64,000 nt of DNA from Scopulibacillus daqui (lineage in GTDB: Bacteria; Bacillota; Bacilli; Bacillales; Sporolactobacillaceae): the NCBI RefSeq assembly GCF_016908855.1, contig NZ_JAFBER010000002.1, forward strand, positions 62,001 through 126,000, in the 5' to 3' direction. The notes under the pieces are model-generated. The model worked only from the letters and a program-made list of their open reading frames with translations, had not been told where the DNA came from and searched no databases. Position numbers and translations under genes: made by a program. Shown one piece after another: positions 42,246 through 52,598 of the stretch. Numbering within the stretch: position 1 is the stretch's first letter; each line of letters starts with the position of its first letter.

Positions 42246-43190
42246 ATGGGCAAAATCGCCTTCTTATTCCCGGGTCAAGGTTCCCAACAAGTTGGAATGG
42301 GAAAAGATATCATCGAAAAATACAGTGAAGCGGCTGATATATTTAGAAAAGCTGATCAAAGATTGGATTACCCATTGTCTGAGATCATTCTAAACGGACC
42401 TGAAGACAAATTAACGCTGACAGAAAATACTCAGCCCGCGATATTAACAGTCAGCTGCGCCCTTTTGAAGCTTTTGGAGGAAGAAGGTTTGCAGCCTGAT
42501 TATACGGCTGGACACAGTTTAGGCGAATACAGCGCTCTCGTATCCTCTAAAGCGCTGAGCTTTGAAGATGCGGTATTTGCGGTCAGGAAACGCGGCATGT
42601 TCATGGAGGAGGCTGTTCCTGCCGGCGCTGGGACAATGGCAGCGGTGCTTGGCATGAAAGCTGATAAGTTAAAAGAGGTATGCGAGAAAGTCGAAGCAGA
42701 CGGTGATACTGTTCAATTGGCTAACTTGAACAGCTCAAGTCAAATCGTTATTTCCGGTACCAAAGAAGGAGTGGAGAAGGCTTCGGCATTAGCGAAAGAA
42801 TCAGGAGCGAAAAGGGTAGTTCCATTAAATGTCAGTGGACCGTTCCATTCTTCTCTAATGAAACCGGCTGCCGAGAAACTTGAAGGTGTGCTCAGCGCTG
42901 TTGACATTCACGATGCAGAAATTCCTCTCATTGCTAATGTAACAGCCGATCTTGTTACCGAAGCAAATGATATTCAAGAACACCTTATTGAACAGCTGTA
43001 TTCTCCTGTCCGTTGGGTTGAATCTGTAGAAAAAATGAAAGAATTCGGCGTGGATACATATGTTGAAGTTGGCCCCGGCAATGTGTTGTCAGGCCTTGTA
43101 AAAAAAGTGGACCGCAGGGCTGCGATTTATCAAGTAAACAGCCTGGAAACGTTTGAACAAACAGTACAAGCTTTAAAGGAGAGAGCGTAA
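42246..43190 (+). CDS. fabD: Malonyl-CoA:ACP transacylase
   Basis: Loads malonyl groups onto ACP. The active-site serine motif [11 protein letters not shown] and the N-terminal [15 protein letters not shown] oxyanion segment are intact, as is the [12 protein letters not shown] histidine. ATG 42246 follows AGGAGGGG and gives 314 residues. Stop overlaps the fabG start by one base. Confidence 0.97.
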   Translation: MGKIAFLFPGQGSQQVGMGKDIIEKYSEAADIFRKADQRLDYPLSEIILNGPEDKLTLTENTQPAILTVSCALLKLLEEEGLQPDYTAGHSLGEYSALVSSKALSFEDAVFAVRKRGMFMEEAVPAGAGTMAAVLGMKADKLKEVCEKVEADGDTVQLANLNSSSQIVISGTKEGVEKASALAKESGAKRVVPLNVSGPFHSSLMKPAAEKLEGVLSAVDIHDAEIPLIANVTADLVTEANDIQEHLIEQLYSPVRWVESVEKMKEFGVDTYVEVGPGNVLSGLVKKVDRRAAIYQVNSLETFEQTVQALKERA

Positions 43191-43933
43191 TGTTAGAAGG
43201 AAAAACGGCGCTTGTCACAGGTGCCTCGAGGGGCATTGGCCGGGCAGTAGCGCTGGAACTGGCACGGCTTGGCGCCAATGTAGCAGTAAACTACGCGGGA
43301 AGTGTTGAAGCAGCCAATGAAGTTGTAAAAGAAATACAAGATTTAGGCCGGGAATCAGCTTGTTACCAATGTGACATATCCGATCCCGATGCTGTTCAAG
43401 ATATGATAAAATCTGTTGTATCAACATTCGGACGTTTAGATATCCTTATAAATAACGCGGGTATTACGAAAGATAATTTATTGATGAGAATGAAAGAAGA
43501 AGAATGGGATGCTGTCATTAACACTAACTTAAAAGGCATCTTTAATACAACAAAAGCCGTATCAAGGCAAATGATGAAACAGCGGAGCGGCCGGATTATT
43601 AATATGGCCTCTGTTGTCGGTGTTACAGGAAACGCCGGTCAAGCCAATTACGTTGCAGCTAAAGCGGGAGTTATCGGATTGACTAAGACAGCCGCTCGTG
43701 AACTGGCTTCAAGAAATATAACAGTTAACGCGGTTGCTCCTGGCTTTATCTCAACGGATATGACAGAAGTGCTGCCAGAAGATGTCAAAGGGCAAATGCT
43801 AAGCCAAATACCGCTGGGCCGTATGGGATCGCCGGAAGATGTCGCTTCAGTCGTTGCCTTCCTTGCAAGCGACGCGAGTGCTTACATGACAGGACAAGTC
43901 CTTAGAGTAGACGGCGGCATGGTCATGCAGTAA
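43190..43933 (+). CDS. fabG: 3-oxoacyl-ACP reductase
   Basis: NADPH-dependent short-chain dehydrogenase of fatty acid elongation. [16 protein letters not shown] (cofactor), [14 protein letters not shown], catalytic Ser in [13 protein letters not shown] and YVAAKAG, and the C-terminal [15 protein letters not shown]. 247 residues. ATG 43190 follows GGAGAG within fabD. Confidence 0.98.
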   Translation: MLEGKTALVTGASRGIGRAVALELARLGANVAVNYAGSVEAANEVVKEIQDLGRESACYQCDISDPDAVQDMIKSVVSTFGRLDILINNAGITKDNLLMRMKEEEWDAVINTNLKGIFNTTKAVSRQMMKQRSGRIINMASVVGVTGNAGQANYVAAKAGVIGLTKTAARELASRNITVNAVAPGFISTDMTEVLPEDVKGQMLSQIPLGRMGSPEDVASVVAFLASDASAYMTGQVLRVDGGMVMQ

Positions 43934-43945
43934 TTGGCTGCACGG

Positions 43946-43975
43946 TTTCCAATTTATACTTTCTAAATGTATAAA
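43946..43975 (+). promoter_or_regulatory. Weak candidate SigA promoter for acpP
   Basis: TTTCCA (43946-43951) and TATAAA (43970-43975) with an 18-base spacer, 75 bases before acpP. The -35 match is 4 of 6. A separate promoter for the highly expressed ACP gene would be expected. Confidence 0.35.
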
Positions 43976-44049
43976 AATTATCTTTACGTCTATGGCCACT
44001 TTTTGATATTTTATATAAGGGCCAATACCCTTGAGGGGAGGTGAATGAT

Positions 44050-44286
44050 ATGGCAGAAGATATTTTAGCGCGTATTCAAAAAATCGTCGCTGAACGTCTT
44101 GACGTTGATGAAGCAGCTGTAAAACCAGAAGCCTCTTTTAAAGAAGATCTAGATGCAGACTCCCTTGATGTTGTGGAGTTAGTGATGGAGCTAGAAGATG
44201 AATTTGATATAGAGATTTCTGATGAAGATGCTGAAAAAATTGTTACTGTTGGCGATGTGATTGACTACATAAAAAGCCATCAATAA
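44050..44286 (+). CDS. acpP: Acyl carrier protein
   Basis: Carries acyl chains on phosphopantetheine. The attachment serine is S38 in [17 protein letters not shown] 78-residue acidic four-helix protein starting [15 protein letters not shown] 44050 follows GAGGGGAGGTG; the upstream GTG at 44041 is in the ribosome site. Confidence 0.98.
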   Translation: MAEDILARIQKIVAERLDVDEAAVKPEASFKEDLDADSLDVVELVMELEDEFDIEISDEDAEKIVTVGDVIDYIKSHQ

Positions 44287-44296
44287 TTTTTGTTAT

Positions 44297-44324
44297 AAAG
44301 TCCCGTTTTTTAAAGCGGGGCTTT
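44297..44324 (+). terminator. Terminator-like hairpin after acpP
   Basis: AAAGTCCCG (44297-44305) pairs with CGGGGCTTT (44316-44324), one G-U pair, T-rich loop. Only a short T run follows, so rnc may be partly transcribed through. Confidence 0.6.
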
Positions 44325-44391
44325 AAACTTATATATTTTTGCTAAGAGAAACCGCTGAATGTTTCTATTTTGTAAGAGGGAGGTACAAGCG

Positions 44392-45117
44392 ATGTCCAAA
44401 GATAGCAGAATGCGCCGTTATGAGCAGGACAAGCTGAAAAAGCTGCGGAATTTTTTAAAAGAAGCATCGTTGAATTTTACAGATGAAGCGTTGCTGAAAA
44501 AAGCCTTTACCCATTCATCTTATGTGAATGAGCATCGTCATCAAGTACCTGAGGATAATGAGCGGTTAGAATTTTTGGGTGATGCGGTACTCGAGCTTTT
44601 AACTTCGCAATATCTTTACAAAAGTTATCCGTTAATGAGTGAAGGAGACATGACAAAATTGCGTGCTGCAGTGGTCTGCGAACCTTCGCTTGTTCAATTT
44701 GCAACAGAACTTTCTTTCGGCCAAATGATTTTTCTTGGCAGAGGCGAAGAAGCCACAGGCGGAAGAGAACGTCCTGCATTATTAGCTGATGTGTTTGAGG
44801 CGTTTATAGGCGCTTTATATTTAGACCAAGGTTTAGACGTCGTAAACAGCTTTTTAGAAAAAATCGTTTATCCAAAAATTAGAGATGGTGCTTTTTCCCA
44901 TGTGATGGATTTTAAAAGTCAACTGCAAGAAACAGTTCAAAGAAAAAATCTTGGGACGCTGCAATATGAAGTGCTTTCTGAAAGCGGCCCAGCCCATCAT
45001 CGTGAATTTATTTCCAACGTTCGGCTAAATGGAGAAGTCATTGGTAAAGGATCCGGCCGCTCCAAAAAAGAATCTGAACAGCATGCGGCCCAACAAGCGT
45101 TGGAAGGATTAAAATAA
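44392..45117 (+). CDS. rnc: Ribonuclease III
   Basis: Double-strand RNase processing rRNA precursors and sense-antisense duplexes. The RNase III signature [15 protein letters not shown] and the second acidic cluster [16 protein letters not shown] give the catalytic carboxylates. A C-terminal dsRNA-binding domain (about 165-240, [33 protein letters not shown]) follows. ATG 44392 is preceded by GAGGGAGG; 241 residues. Confidence 0.97.
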   Translation: MSKDSRMRRYEQDKLKKLRNFLKEASLNFTDEALLKKAFTHSSYVNEHRHQVPEDNERLEFLGDAVLELLTSQYLYKSYPLMSEGDMTKLRAAVVCEPSLVQFATELSFGQMIFLGRGEEATGGRERPALLADVFEAFIGALYLDQGLDVVNSFLEKIVYPKIRDGAFSHVMDFKSQLQETVQRKNLGTLQYEVLSESGPAHHREFISNVRLNGEVIGKGSGRSKKESEQHAAQQALEGLK

Positions 45118-45149
45118 AAGACTTGCCATTTCGGCAAGCCTTTTATTTT
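45111..45149. terminator. Bidirectional terminator between rnc and yfkK
   Basis: AAAATAAAAG-A-CTTGCC (45111-45127) pairs with GGCAAG-C-CTTTTATTTT (45133-45149), 16 pairs with one central mismatch. A/T-rich flanks suit termination in both directions; both genes' stop codons lie within it. Confidence 0.85.
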
Positions 45150-45364
45150 CTTATAGCCCTTAATTCGTCTAATATGCCTTCCATCTGACCGACGCTGAAT
45201 GAGGTCTGCTTGTTGACAAGTTGATAAATATCATAAAGCTCTTCATAGTTTTCCGTTGAGAAATGATCGGGCTTTAAAATATCCTGATTCACCAACTGTA
45301 ATTTCTTTTTAATAACGTCCAGCATAAATTCGATATTTTCGCTGTTTTTAACAGATAGATCCAT
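45143..45364 (-). CDS. yfkK: DUF1128 (UPF0435, YfkK-like) protein
   Basis: A 73-residue helical protein of unknown function, conserved across Bacillales. From the ATG at 45364, preceded on the minus strand by GGGAGG, it begins MDLSVKNSENIEFMLD and contains DILKPDHFSTENYEELYDIY and MEGILDELRAIRK, all typical of the family. The frame opens further to 45397 but without a better ribosome site. In B. subtilis yfkK is elsewhere on the chromosome, so its place between rnc and smc is a local rearrangement. Confidence 0.85.
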   Translation of the reverse strand: MDLSVKNSENIEFMLDVIKKKLQLVNQDILKPDHFSTENYEELYDIYQLVNKQTSFSVGQMEGILDELRAIRK

Positions 45365-45495
45365 TGTAGCCTCCCGAATATTATCATTTACAGACACGTT
45401 AATTATTATTGTACCAAATAGACGGGTTTTCGGAAATATCCGTGAAAAACTTATGATAAAATATATGAGTTAATAGAATTAGGGAGGATTTTTTG

Positions 45496-48400
45496 ATGTT
45501 CCTCAAACAATTAGAAGTAATGGGCTTTAAATCATTTGCCAAAAAAGCCACTATTGATTTTGTTCCCGGCGTCACAGCTGTAGTAGGACCGAACGGCAGC
45601 GGAAAAAGCAATATCACCGATGCGATTAGATGGGTGCTTGGCGAGCAATCAGCACGGTCGCTGCGCGGTTCGAAAATGGAAGATATTATATTTGCCGGAA
45701 GCGATTCAAAAAAGCCTTTAAATATGGCTGAAGTAACGCTCATTCTTGACAACAGCGATCAATACTTGCCCTACGATTTCAGCGAAATCAGCGTCACCCG
45801 CCGTGTTTATCGTTCGGGCGACAGCGAGTTTTTAATTAACGGCCAGGTTTGCCGGCTGAAAGATATCGTTGAGTTATTTATGGACTCAGGCGTGGGCAGA
45901 GAAGCATATTCTATTATTGGTCAAGGTAAAATAGACGATATTTTAAACAGTAAAGCAGATGAAAAAAGAAAGATTTTTGAAGAAGCCGCCGGTGTATTGA
46001 AGTATAAAACAAGAAAACACGCGGCGGAGAAAAAGCTGAGCGAGTCTCAAGATCACCTTCACCGTGTTGAGGATATTCTTTATGAGCTTCAAGACCAAGT
46101 CGGTCCGCTGGAGGAACAAGCCTCAATTGCCAAGGATTATTTAGAAAAAAAAGACAAGCTAAAAAATGTAGAAGTCGGGCTGCTTGCTTACGATATTGAA
46201 CAAACCCATCAAATGTGGGAACAAAAAAACAAAGAGATCAATCGCCTGACAAGCGAGAAGAACGAATGGTCAAAAAAGATTAAAAAGAAAGAGCGGCTGT
46301 ATAAAAAACAACAGGACTATTTAAAAGCATTAGATGAATCTATAGAGGAGCTGCAAGAAGCCCTTTTGCTGTCAAGTGAAACACTGGAAAAGTTTGAAGG
46401 TCAGAAGAATGTTCTTGAAGAGAGGCAAAAGAATGCGAAAGATAACGCCGAACAGCTTCAAGAAAGAATAGACCAGCTTGAAAGGAAGCAGGAAGAAAGT
46501 ATTAAGGCGCTCGACATTGAGCAAAAAAACCTTCGCAATGAAGAAGAAAAATGGCGGAAGCTTCAAAAACAGCTCAAAGAAAAGTCTAAGCAATATGACT
46601 ATTATAATCAGGATCTTGACGACATCATTGACCAATTGAAATCGGATTATATTGATGTACTTAACGATCAGGCAACTGTCCGAAATGAAATTCGTTATTT
46701 GACGGAACAAAAGGAGCAAATTCAAAAAAAGAAAGAACGGCTGGAACAGCAAACATCGGATATAAAGCAAGTGATAGCTGATGTTAAAGAACGAAAAAAC
46801 CGCTTAACTGCTTTACTCCGTTCGCTTAATCAAGAACTTGAGAAAAAACAAACGGCACACAATCAATTAAGAACCCGCCTGGCTGATGATGAGGAAAGCT
46901 ATAATAAACAAAGTCAAGCTTTGCAAAAAGTAGCTTCCTATATCCAGCAAGCGTCATCAAGAAAAGAAATGCTGGAAGCCATGAGCCAGGAATATGAAGG
47001 TTTTTTTCAAGGGGTTAAAAAAGTTCTAAAAGCAAAGGATCAAGGGCTTCCAGGCATTCACGGCGCAGTAGCGGAAATCATAAAGGTTGACAAAGATTTT
47101 GAAACTGCTATAGAAACGGCCTTGGGAAGCACAATGCAGCATATTGTTGTTGAGGAAGAATCTCATGCCAGGGGAGCTATTCAATATTTGAAACAACAGC
47201 GGGCCGGCAGAGCAACATTTCTGCCGATGTCTGTCGTTAAACCGCGGCGGGTGTCTAGTCATGACTTGGGAATTGTTCAGTCAAATGAAGCATTCGTCGG
47301 AGTGGCGAGCACCCTAGTGCAATTTCAGCCTGTCTATGAAAATATTGTTCATCATCTTTTAGGGCATATTATCATAGCCAAACACTTAAAAGGCGCAAAC
47401 GACCTTGCCCGTCTTTTGGGATACCGTTACCGCATTGTTACGCTGGAAGGTGATGTCGTCAGTCCGGGGGGAGCGATGACAGGCGGAAGCCAAAAGCAGA
47501 AAAGCATTAATCTGCTTGGGCGCAATCGTGAAATAGATCAGCTTAGCCGGCAAATAAATGAAATGAAAGGCAAAAAACAAGAGCTTGAAGGCAATGTTGC
47601 CGCGCTAAAACAGCAATTAACAGCTAACCAATCAAAATTTGAAGAATGCCGCGATGATATTCAAAAATTAACCTATGAAAAACAACTCCAAGAAAGTTCT
47701 TTGCGCGAAATTGAAATAGAAGAGAAAAACATCTTTGAGAAAAGCGGTGTTCTAAAGCGGGAAGAATCTGATTTTGAAGAAGAGCTCGGCAAGATTGAAG
47801 CGCGGATAGGCGAGCTTGAAATGAAACAAAAAGAAAACCGGCAAAAAGAAGATGAAATGAATCAGGAAATCACTGCCTTATCGAAACAAAAAGAGCACCA
47901 GCAATCGTCAAAAGAGCAGATTCAATCAGAAGTCACCGAGCTTAAAATAAAAGTGGCAGAACAGCACCAGATTGTTAAACACCAAAGAGATAAAACAGAA
48001 CGAATGACAGAGCAGCTTGAAGCCATATCGTTCGATCTTAATGAAGCAAAGCATGCGGTTGAAAACCTTGACAATCATTTAAACAACCAAGTCGTTGATC
48101 AAGAAACAATGGGTGAGAAAATTGAACAGTGCCGGAAGGATAAGCAGGCGCTCAGCGAATGGCTGAAAATCAGAAAAGCCATGCGTTCGGATCTTTATGA
48201 ACAGCTTGATCAACAGGATGCTTCTCTTAAAACAGATAAACGGAAACAACAGGCGGTTATCGAAAGTCTGCAAGCGGAAGAAATCGCTTTAAGTAAACTG
48301 GATGTCCAATTAGACAATTTATTGAACGCCTTAAGAGAAGATTATGAAATGAGCTTTGAAACGGCGAAGGCTAAATATCCGCTCCAATTAGAGCCAGATG

Positions 48401-49065
48401 AGGCTAGAAAGCAAGTCAAACTCACAAAAAGGGCAATTGAAGAGCTTGGCACCGTTAATATTGGTGCGATTGACGAGTATGAAAGGGTATCAGAACGACT
48501 AAACTTTCTAACAGAACAGCGAGAAGATCTCCTTAATGCCAAAGCAACTTTATTGAATGTTATTGAAGAAATGGACCAGGAGGTAAAACATCGCTTCAAA
48601 GAAACATTTATCCAGGTCCGTGAGCATTTTCAAGAGATATTTAAAGCGTTGTTCGGCGGAGGCAAGGCAGATTTGCAGTTGACCGACCCCGATGACTTGC
48701 TTTACAGCGGTGTCGATATTTTGGCTCAGCCGCCCGGAAAGAAACTCCAGCATCTATCACTGCTTTCAGGCGGTGAAAGAGCGTTAACGGCAATCGCGTT
48801 ATTATTTGCTATATTAAAAGTTCGGCCTGTGCCTTTCTGCGTACTTGATGAAGTAGAAGCGGCACTTGATGATGCCAATGTTGACAGATATGCCGATTAT
48901 TTGAAAAATTTCAGCCGGGAAACGCAATTTATCGTTGTCACACACCGCAAAGGGACAATGGAGAAGGCTGATGTCCTCTACGGTGTAACAATGCAAGAAT
49001 CAGGCGTATCAAAGTTAGTTTCTGTTCGCTTAGAAGAAACAAAGGAATTAATGGAAACAACATAG
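45496..49065 (+). CDS. smc: Chromosome partition protein SMC
   Basis: Core ATPase of the SMC-ScpAB condensin. The N-terminal head has VVGPNGSGKSNITDAI (Walker A); two long coiled-coil arms (about 170-510 and 670-1000) flank a hinge (about 515-665, GLPGIHGAVAEII and GGAMTGGSQKQ). The C-terminal head has the signature LSLLSGGERALTAIAL (about 1090) and Walker B FCVLDEVEAALDD. 1189 residues from ATG 45496; GGGAGG precedes it. Lies between rnc and ftsY as in B. subtilis. Confidence 0.98.
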   Translation: MFLKQLEVMGFKSFAKKATIDFVPGVTAVVGPNGSGKSNITDAIRWVLGEQSARSLRGSKMEDIIFAGSDSKKPLNMAEVTLILDNSDQYLPYDFSEISVTRRVYRSGDSEFLINGQVCRLKDIVELFMDSGVGREAYSIIGQGKIDDILNSKADEKRKIFEEAAGVLKYKTRKHAAEKKLSESQDHLHRVEDILYELQDQVGPLEEQASIAKDYLEKKDKLKNVEVGLLAYDIEQTHQMWEQKNKEINRLTSEKNEWSKKIKKKERLYKKQQDYLKALDESIEELQEALLLSSETLEKFEGQKNVLEERQKNAKDNAEQLQERIDQLERKQEESIKALDIEQKNLRNEEEKWRKLQKQLKEKSKQYDYYNQDLDDIIDQLKSDYIDVLNDQATVRNEIRYLTEQKEQIQKKKERLEQQTSDIKQVIADVKERKNRLTALLRSLNQELEKKQTAHNQLRTRLADDEESYNKQSQALQKVASYIQQASSRKEMLEAMSQEYEGFFQGVKKVLKAKDQGLPGIHGAVAEIIKVDKDFETAIETALGSTMQHIVVEEESHARGAIQYLKQQRAGRATFLPMSVVKPRRVSSHDLGIVQSNEAFVGVASTLVQFQPVYENIVHHLLGHIIIAKHLKGANDLARLLGYRYRIVTLEGDVVSPGGAMTGGSQKQKSINLLGRNREIDQLSRQINEMKGKKQELEGNVAALKQQLTANQSKFEECRDDIQKLTYEKQLQESSLREIEIEEKNIFEKSGVLKREESDFEEELGKIEARIGELEMKQKENRQKEDEMNQEITALSKQKEHQQSSKEQIQSEVTELKIKVAEQHQIVKHQRDKTERMTEQLEAISFDLNEAKHAVENLDNHLNNQVVDQETMGEKIEQCRKDKQALSEWLKIRKAMRSDLYEQLDQQDASLKTDKRKQQAVIESLQAEEIALSKLDVQLDNLLNALREDYEMSFETAKAKYPLQLEPDEARKQVKLTKRAIEELGTVNIGAIDEYERVSERLNFLTEQREDLLNAKATLLNVIEEMDQEVKHRFKETFIQVREHFQEIFKALFGGGKADLQLTDPDDLLYSGVDILAQPPGKKLQHLSLLSGGERALTAIALLFAILKVRPVPFCVLDEVEAALDDANVDRYADYLKNFSRETQFIVVTHRKGTMEKADVLYGVTMQESGVSKLVSVRLEETKELMETT

Positions 49066-49076
49066 GGGGAAAAATA

Positions 49077-50087
49077 ATGAGCTTTTTTAAAAAACTCAAA
49101 TATAAAATCACTGGCCAAACCGATACAGTCACTAATAAATTTAAAGACGGATTAGCGAAAACAAGGCATTCAATGGCTGCGCGTGTCAATAATCTCGTCA
49201 AACGCTACCGCAAAGTAGACGAAGATTTCTTTGAAGAATTGGAAGAAATTTTGATCAGCGCTGACGTAGGCGTCAATACCGTTCTGGAATTGGTTGAAAA
49301 GCTTAAAGATGAGGCCCGCACCCGAAACATTAAAGAAACGGAACAGCTTAAAGATGTTATTATTGAAGTTTTGTCAAATATGCTGACTGAAGATGAGAAA
49401 GATGCCGCTATCGCGATCCAAAACGACGGATTAACAGTTATTTTAGTTGTCGGCGTTAATGGCGTTGGAAAAACAACAACGATCGGAAAAATGGCCTATA
49501 AGTTCAAGGAAGAAGGGAAATCTGTACTGCTTGCGGCCGGCGATACGTTTAGAGCGGGCGCCATTGAACAGCTTGAAGTATGGGGGGAACGGGCCGGCGT
49601 TGAGGTAGTAAAACACAATGAAGGCTCTGATCCTGCGGCTGTTATTTATGATGCTATCATGGCTGCCAAATCAAGGGGTGTTGATATTTTAATTTGCGAT
49701 ACAGCAGGCAGGCTGCAAAATAAAGTTAACTTAATGAAAGAACTTGAAAAAGTAAAGCGGGTCATTTCCAGAGAGGTTCCCGGAGCGCCTCATGAAGTAT
49801 TGCTTGTTCTTGATGCGACCACAGGGCAAAACGCAATGACGCAAGCAAAAATTTTTGGAGAAGCCACAGATGTTTCGGGTATTGTTTTAACTAAATTAGA
49901 CGGAACAGCTAAGGGCGGCATTGTACTGGCTATCCGTCATGAGCTGGATTTGCCGGTCAAGCTTGTCGGGCTTGGCGAAGGCATCCATGATCTTCAGCCG
50001 TTTGATTCCGATACTTTTGTTTACGGTCTCTTCTCAGAAATGTTCCAATCTGAAAACGGGGAGGATCATGCAGAAGAAAATAATTAA
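49077..50087 (+). CDS. ftsY: Signal recognition particle receptor FtsY
   Basis: SRP receptor GTPase for membrane protein targeting. The N-terminal basic segment (MSFFKKLKYKITGQTD) mediates membrane contact, followed by the N domain and G domain with VVGVNGVGKTTTIGKMA (near 125), GDTFRAGAIEQL, DTAGRLQNK, TKLDGTAKGG and GLGEGIHDLQPFD. 336 residues. 11 bases after smc. Confidence 0.97.
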   Translation: MSFFKKLKYKITGQTDTVTNKFKDGLAKTRHSMAARVNNLVKRYRKVDEDFFEELEEILISADVGVNTVLELVEKLKDEARTRNIKETEQLKDVIIEVLSNMLTEDEKDAAIAIQNDGLTVILVVGVNGVGKTTTIGKMAYKFKEEGKSVLLAAGDTFRAGAIEQLEVWGERAGVEVVKHNEGSDPAAVIYDAIMAAKSRGVDILICDTAGRLQNKVNLMKELEKVKRVISREVPGAPHEVLLVLDATTGQNAMTQAKIFGEATDVSGIVLTKLDGTAKGGIVLAIRHELDLPVKLVGLGEGIHDLQPFDSDTFVYGLFSEMFQSENGEDHAEENN

Positions 50088-50109
50088 TAGAAGATGTTAA
50101 GAAAAAAAC

Positions 50110-50138
50110 TTGACAAATGAAACAGGTGCAAGTATGAT
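50110..50138 (+). promoter_or_regulatory. SigA promoter for ylxM-ffh
   Basis: Consensus TTGACA (50110-50115), 17-base spacer, TATGAT (50133-50138), 43 bases before ylxM. Confidence 0.82.
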
Positions 50139-50181
50139 AGCTATTGTGTAAAGCGAATGTCCTTTACAAGGGGTCCTTCAT

Positions 50182-50514
50182 ATGTTGGAAAAAACAATGC
50201 GAGTTAATGCCCTTTATGATTTCTATCAATTATTGCTCACAGCTAAGCAACAGCAGTATATGGACTTATATTATTTGAATGATTTTTCCTTAGGCGAAAT
50301 CGCTGAGGAATTTCATGTCTCAAGACAGGCTGTCTATGATAATCTTAAGCGAACGGAATCGATGCTGGAGTCTTTTGAAGAAAAATTAGGCTTGTACAAA
50401 AAATACCAGGAAAGACTTAAGCTGTTGACTGAGTTAAAATCGATTGTTCGCGCGCATTTTGGAGAGTCGCATGATATAATGAATATCATATATAAGCTTG
50501 AGAATTTAGATTAG
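50182..50514 (+). CDS. ylxM: YlxM-family helix-turn-helix protein (SRP accessory)
   Basis: A 110-residue protein (UPF0122) with a sigma70 region-4-like helix-turn-helix at about 35-60 ([22 protein letters not shown]). The family is always next to ffh and binds or modulates SRP in streptococci; a DNA-binding role has not been excluded. ATG 50182 follows GGGGTCC. 11 bases before ffh, sharing its promoter. Confidence 0.92.
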   Translation: MLEKTMRVNALYDFYQLLLTAKQQQYMDLYYLNDFSLGEIAEEFHVSRQAVYDNLKRTESMLESFEEKLGLYKKYQERLKLLTELKSIVRAHFGESHDIMNIIYKLENLD

Positions 50515-50525
50515 GAGGCTGCAGC

Positions 50526-51872
50526 ATGGCATTTGAAAATTTAGCTGATCGACTCCAGGAAACCTTTAAAAAAATACGCGGCAAAGGAAAAGTGTCAGAA
50601 GCGGATGTTAAGCAGATGACACGCGAGGTTCGCCTTGCTTTGCTTGAAGCGGATGTTAATTTTAAGGTGGTTAAGGATTTTATTAATCGGATCAAGGAGC
50701 GTGCTGTCGGACAAGAGGTGCTGAAGAGTTTGACGCCCGGACAACAAGTGATCAAAGTTGTCCAAGAGGAGCTAACGGAGCTTATGGGCGGTGAACAAAG
50801 CAAGCTTCGCATGTCCGCTAAGCCCCCAACGGTTGTCATGCTTGTCGGTCTCCAAGGTGCCGGGAAAACAACCACAACTGGCAAACTCGCAAATTATATT
50901 CGTAAGCAGCAAAATAAAAAACCATTATTAGCCGCTTGCGATGTCTACCGTCCAGCAGCCATTAAACAATTGCAGACACTCGGCGGCCAGCTTGATATGC
51001 CTGTGTTTTCCATGGGCGATGATGCCAGCCCCGTCGACATTGCCAAACAAGCGGTCGCAAAGGCAAAAGAAGATCATAATGACATTGTTTTTATCGATAC
51101 GGCCGGCCGGCTGCATGTAGATGATGCGCTGATGGAAGAGCTGGAAAATATCAAAGAAGCCACTCAGCCGGATGAGATCATCCTTGTTGTCGATGCCATG
51201 ACAGGCCAAGATGCTGTTAATGTTGCCGAAAGCTTTAACGACAGGCTCGGATTAACAGGCGTTATTATGACAAAGCTCGACGGTGATACCCGCGGCGGTG
51301 CAGCTTTATCTGTTAAGGCGGTTACCGGAACACCGATTAAGTTTGCCGGTATGGGCGAAAAGCTCGATGCTCTGGAGCCGTTTCATCCAGAACGGATGGC
51401 TTCTCGGATTTTGGGAATGGGAGATGTTTTAACGCTCATTGAAAAGGCGCAGGCAACCGTTGATGAAGAGAAAGCGAAAGAAATGGAAAAGAAAATGCGA
51501 ACAATGAGCTTTACGTTTGATGATTTTCTTGAACAGCTTTCTCAGGTTCGCAGCATGGGCCCGCTCGATGAACTGCTCGGCATGATGCCGGGGGCCAATA
51601 AGATTAAAGGCATGAAAAACCTTAAAATCGATGAAAAGCAAATTAGTCATATCGAAGCGATTATTCGTTCGATGACCCCGGCTGAAAAAACGGATCCCGA
51701 TATTATTAATGCAAGCCGCAAAAAGCGAATTGCAAACGGAAGCGGGACATCGATCCAAGAAGTTAACCGGCTTTTGAAGCAATTTAAAGACATGAAGAAA
51801 ATGATGAAGCAAATGATGGGCATGACCAAAGGAAAGAAAAAGAAAAATCCTTTTAACTTACCATTTATGTGA
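50526..51872 (+). CDS. ffh: Signal recognition particle protein Ffh
   Basis: Binds signal sequences and scRNA. NG domain with [18 protein letters not shown] (near 107), [22 protein letters not shown] and [15 protein letters not shown] domain from about residue 330 with [15 protein letters not shown]-type SRP-RNA motif (here [15 protein letters not shown]) and a methionine-rich C-terminus [14 protein letters not shown]. 448 residues. ATG 50526 follows TTAGGAGG. Confidence 0.98.
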   Translation: MAFENLADRLQETFKKIRGKGKVSEADVKQMTREVRLALLEADVNFKVVKDFINRIKERAVGQEVLKSLTPGQQVIKVVQEELTELMGGEQSKLRMSAKPPTVVMLVGLQGAGKTTTTGKLANYIRKQQNKKPLLAACDVYRPAAIKQLQTLGGQLDMPVFSMGDDASPVDIAKQAVAKAKEDHNDIVFIDTAGRLHVDDALMEELENIKEATQPDEIILVVDAMTGQDAVNVAESFNDRLGLTGVIMTKLDGDTRGGAALSVKAVTGTPIKFAGMGEKLDALEPFHPERMASRILGMGDVLTLIEKAQATVDEEKAKEMEKKMRTMSFTFDDFLEQLSQVRSMGPLDELLGMMPGANKIKGMKNLKIDEKQISHIEAIIRSMTPAEKTDPDIINASRKKRIANGSGTSIQEVNRLLKQFKDMKKMMKQMMGMTKGKKKKNPFNLPFM

Positions 51873-51945
51873 TCAGGTGTCATCATTGGTTGATGACTCT
51901 TATCATAGATACTTTAACAATATACTAATCAGGAAGGTGTTTAAT

Positions 51946-52218
51946 ATGGCAGTAAAAATTCGTTTAAAACGTATGGGAGCAAAAAAACGTCCTTTTTATC
52001 GTGTAGTAGTAGCTGATTCCCGTTCTCCGCGTGACGGACGTTTCATCGAGGAAATCGGCACTTACAATCCTGTTGCAAACCCAGCTGAAGTTAAAATTAA
52101 CGAAGACAAAGCATTGGATTGGTTGAAAAAAGGCGCTCAACCATCTGACACAGTGCGCAACTTATTTTCTAAACAAGGTTTGATGGAGAAATTTCATCAA
52201 TCTAAAACACAAAAATAA
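51946..52218 (+). CDS. rpsP: Ribosomal protein S16
   Basis: Small-subunit assembly protein. 90 residues beginning [19 protein letters not shown] with [22 protein letters not shown] 51946 follows AGGAAGGTG; the open frame upstream to 51877 is leader, not protein. Confidence 0.98.
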   Translation: MAVKIRLKRMGAKKRPFYRVVVADSRSPRDGRFIEEIGTYNPVANPAEVKINEDKALDWLKKGAQPSDTVRNLFSKQGLMEKFHQSKTQK

Positions 52219-52239
52219 GGCTTGGTTCAGGTGAATACT

Positions 52240-52470
52240 ATGGATGAGCTAATTAGAACGATCGTCGAGCCATTAGTGGAGTTTCCTGAGGATATTAAAG
52301 TATCCCGTGAAGAAAATGAGCGGGGCTTAACATATATCCTGTCGGTAAATAAGGAAGATATGGGAAAGATAATTGGCAAGAAGGGGCGTATTGCCAGTGC
52401 GATACGAACCATTGTACACGCCGCAGGGCGAGCTCATCAGCAAGACGTTCAGCTAACCATCCAAGAATAA
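52240..52470 (+). CDS. khpA: KH-domain RNA-binding protein KhpA
   Basis: A 76-residue KH protein (YlqC) that pairs with KhpB/Jag and influences cell size and division. The GXXG-type loop is in MGKIIGKKGRIASAIRTIV. ATG 52240 follows CAGGTG; upstream GTG 52231 is in the ribosome site. 21 bases after rpsP. Confidence 0.94.
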   Translation: MDELIRTIVEPLVEFPEDIKVSREENERGLTYILSVNKEDMGKIIGKKGRIASAIRTIVHAAGRAHQQDVQLTIQE

Positions 52471-52505
52471 GGGGAGGGGGGATAATTTTACCCCCTCTCC
52501 TTTTT
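52471..52505 (+). terminator. Intrinsic terminator after khpA
   Basis: GGGGAGGGGG (52471-52480) pairs with CCCCCTCTCC (52491-52500), one G-U pair, followed by T5. It begins directly after the khpA stop, so rimM needs read-through or its own promoter. Confidence 0.85.
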
Positions 52506-52565
52506 ACAATGCTATGAGATATAGGGACACTTCTGTTTGGCTTTATTGAAATCAAGGGAGACGTG

Positions 52566-52598
52566 ATGATGATAACAACGAAAGGAAAGATGATATGA
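52566..52598 (+). CDS. Possible 10-codon leader ORF overlapping the rimM start
   Basis: ATG at 52566 is preceded by AGGGAGACG and encodes [10 protein letters not shown] before a TGA that overlaps the rimM ATG. It could couple translation initiation to rimM or be chance. It lies where ylqD is found in B. subtilis, but no YlqD similarity is visible. Confidence 0.25.
   Translation: MMITTKGKMI

Noticed and set aside
46372..46770. 132-codon minus-strand ORF inside smc
   Set aside because: Phe/Leu-rich sequence is the expected antisense of Lys/Glu-rich coiled coil.
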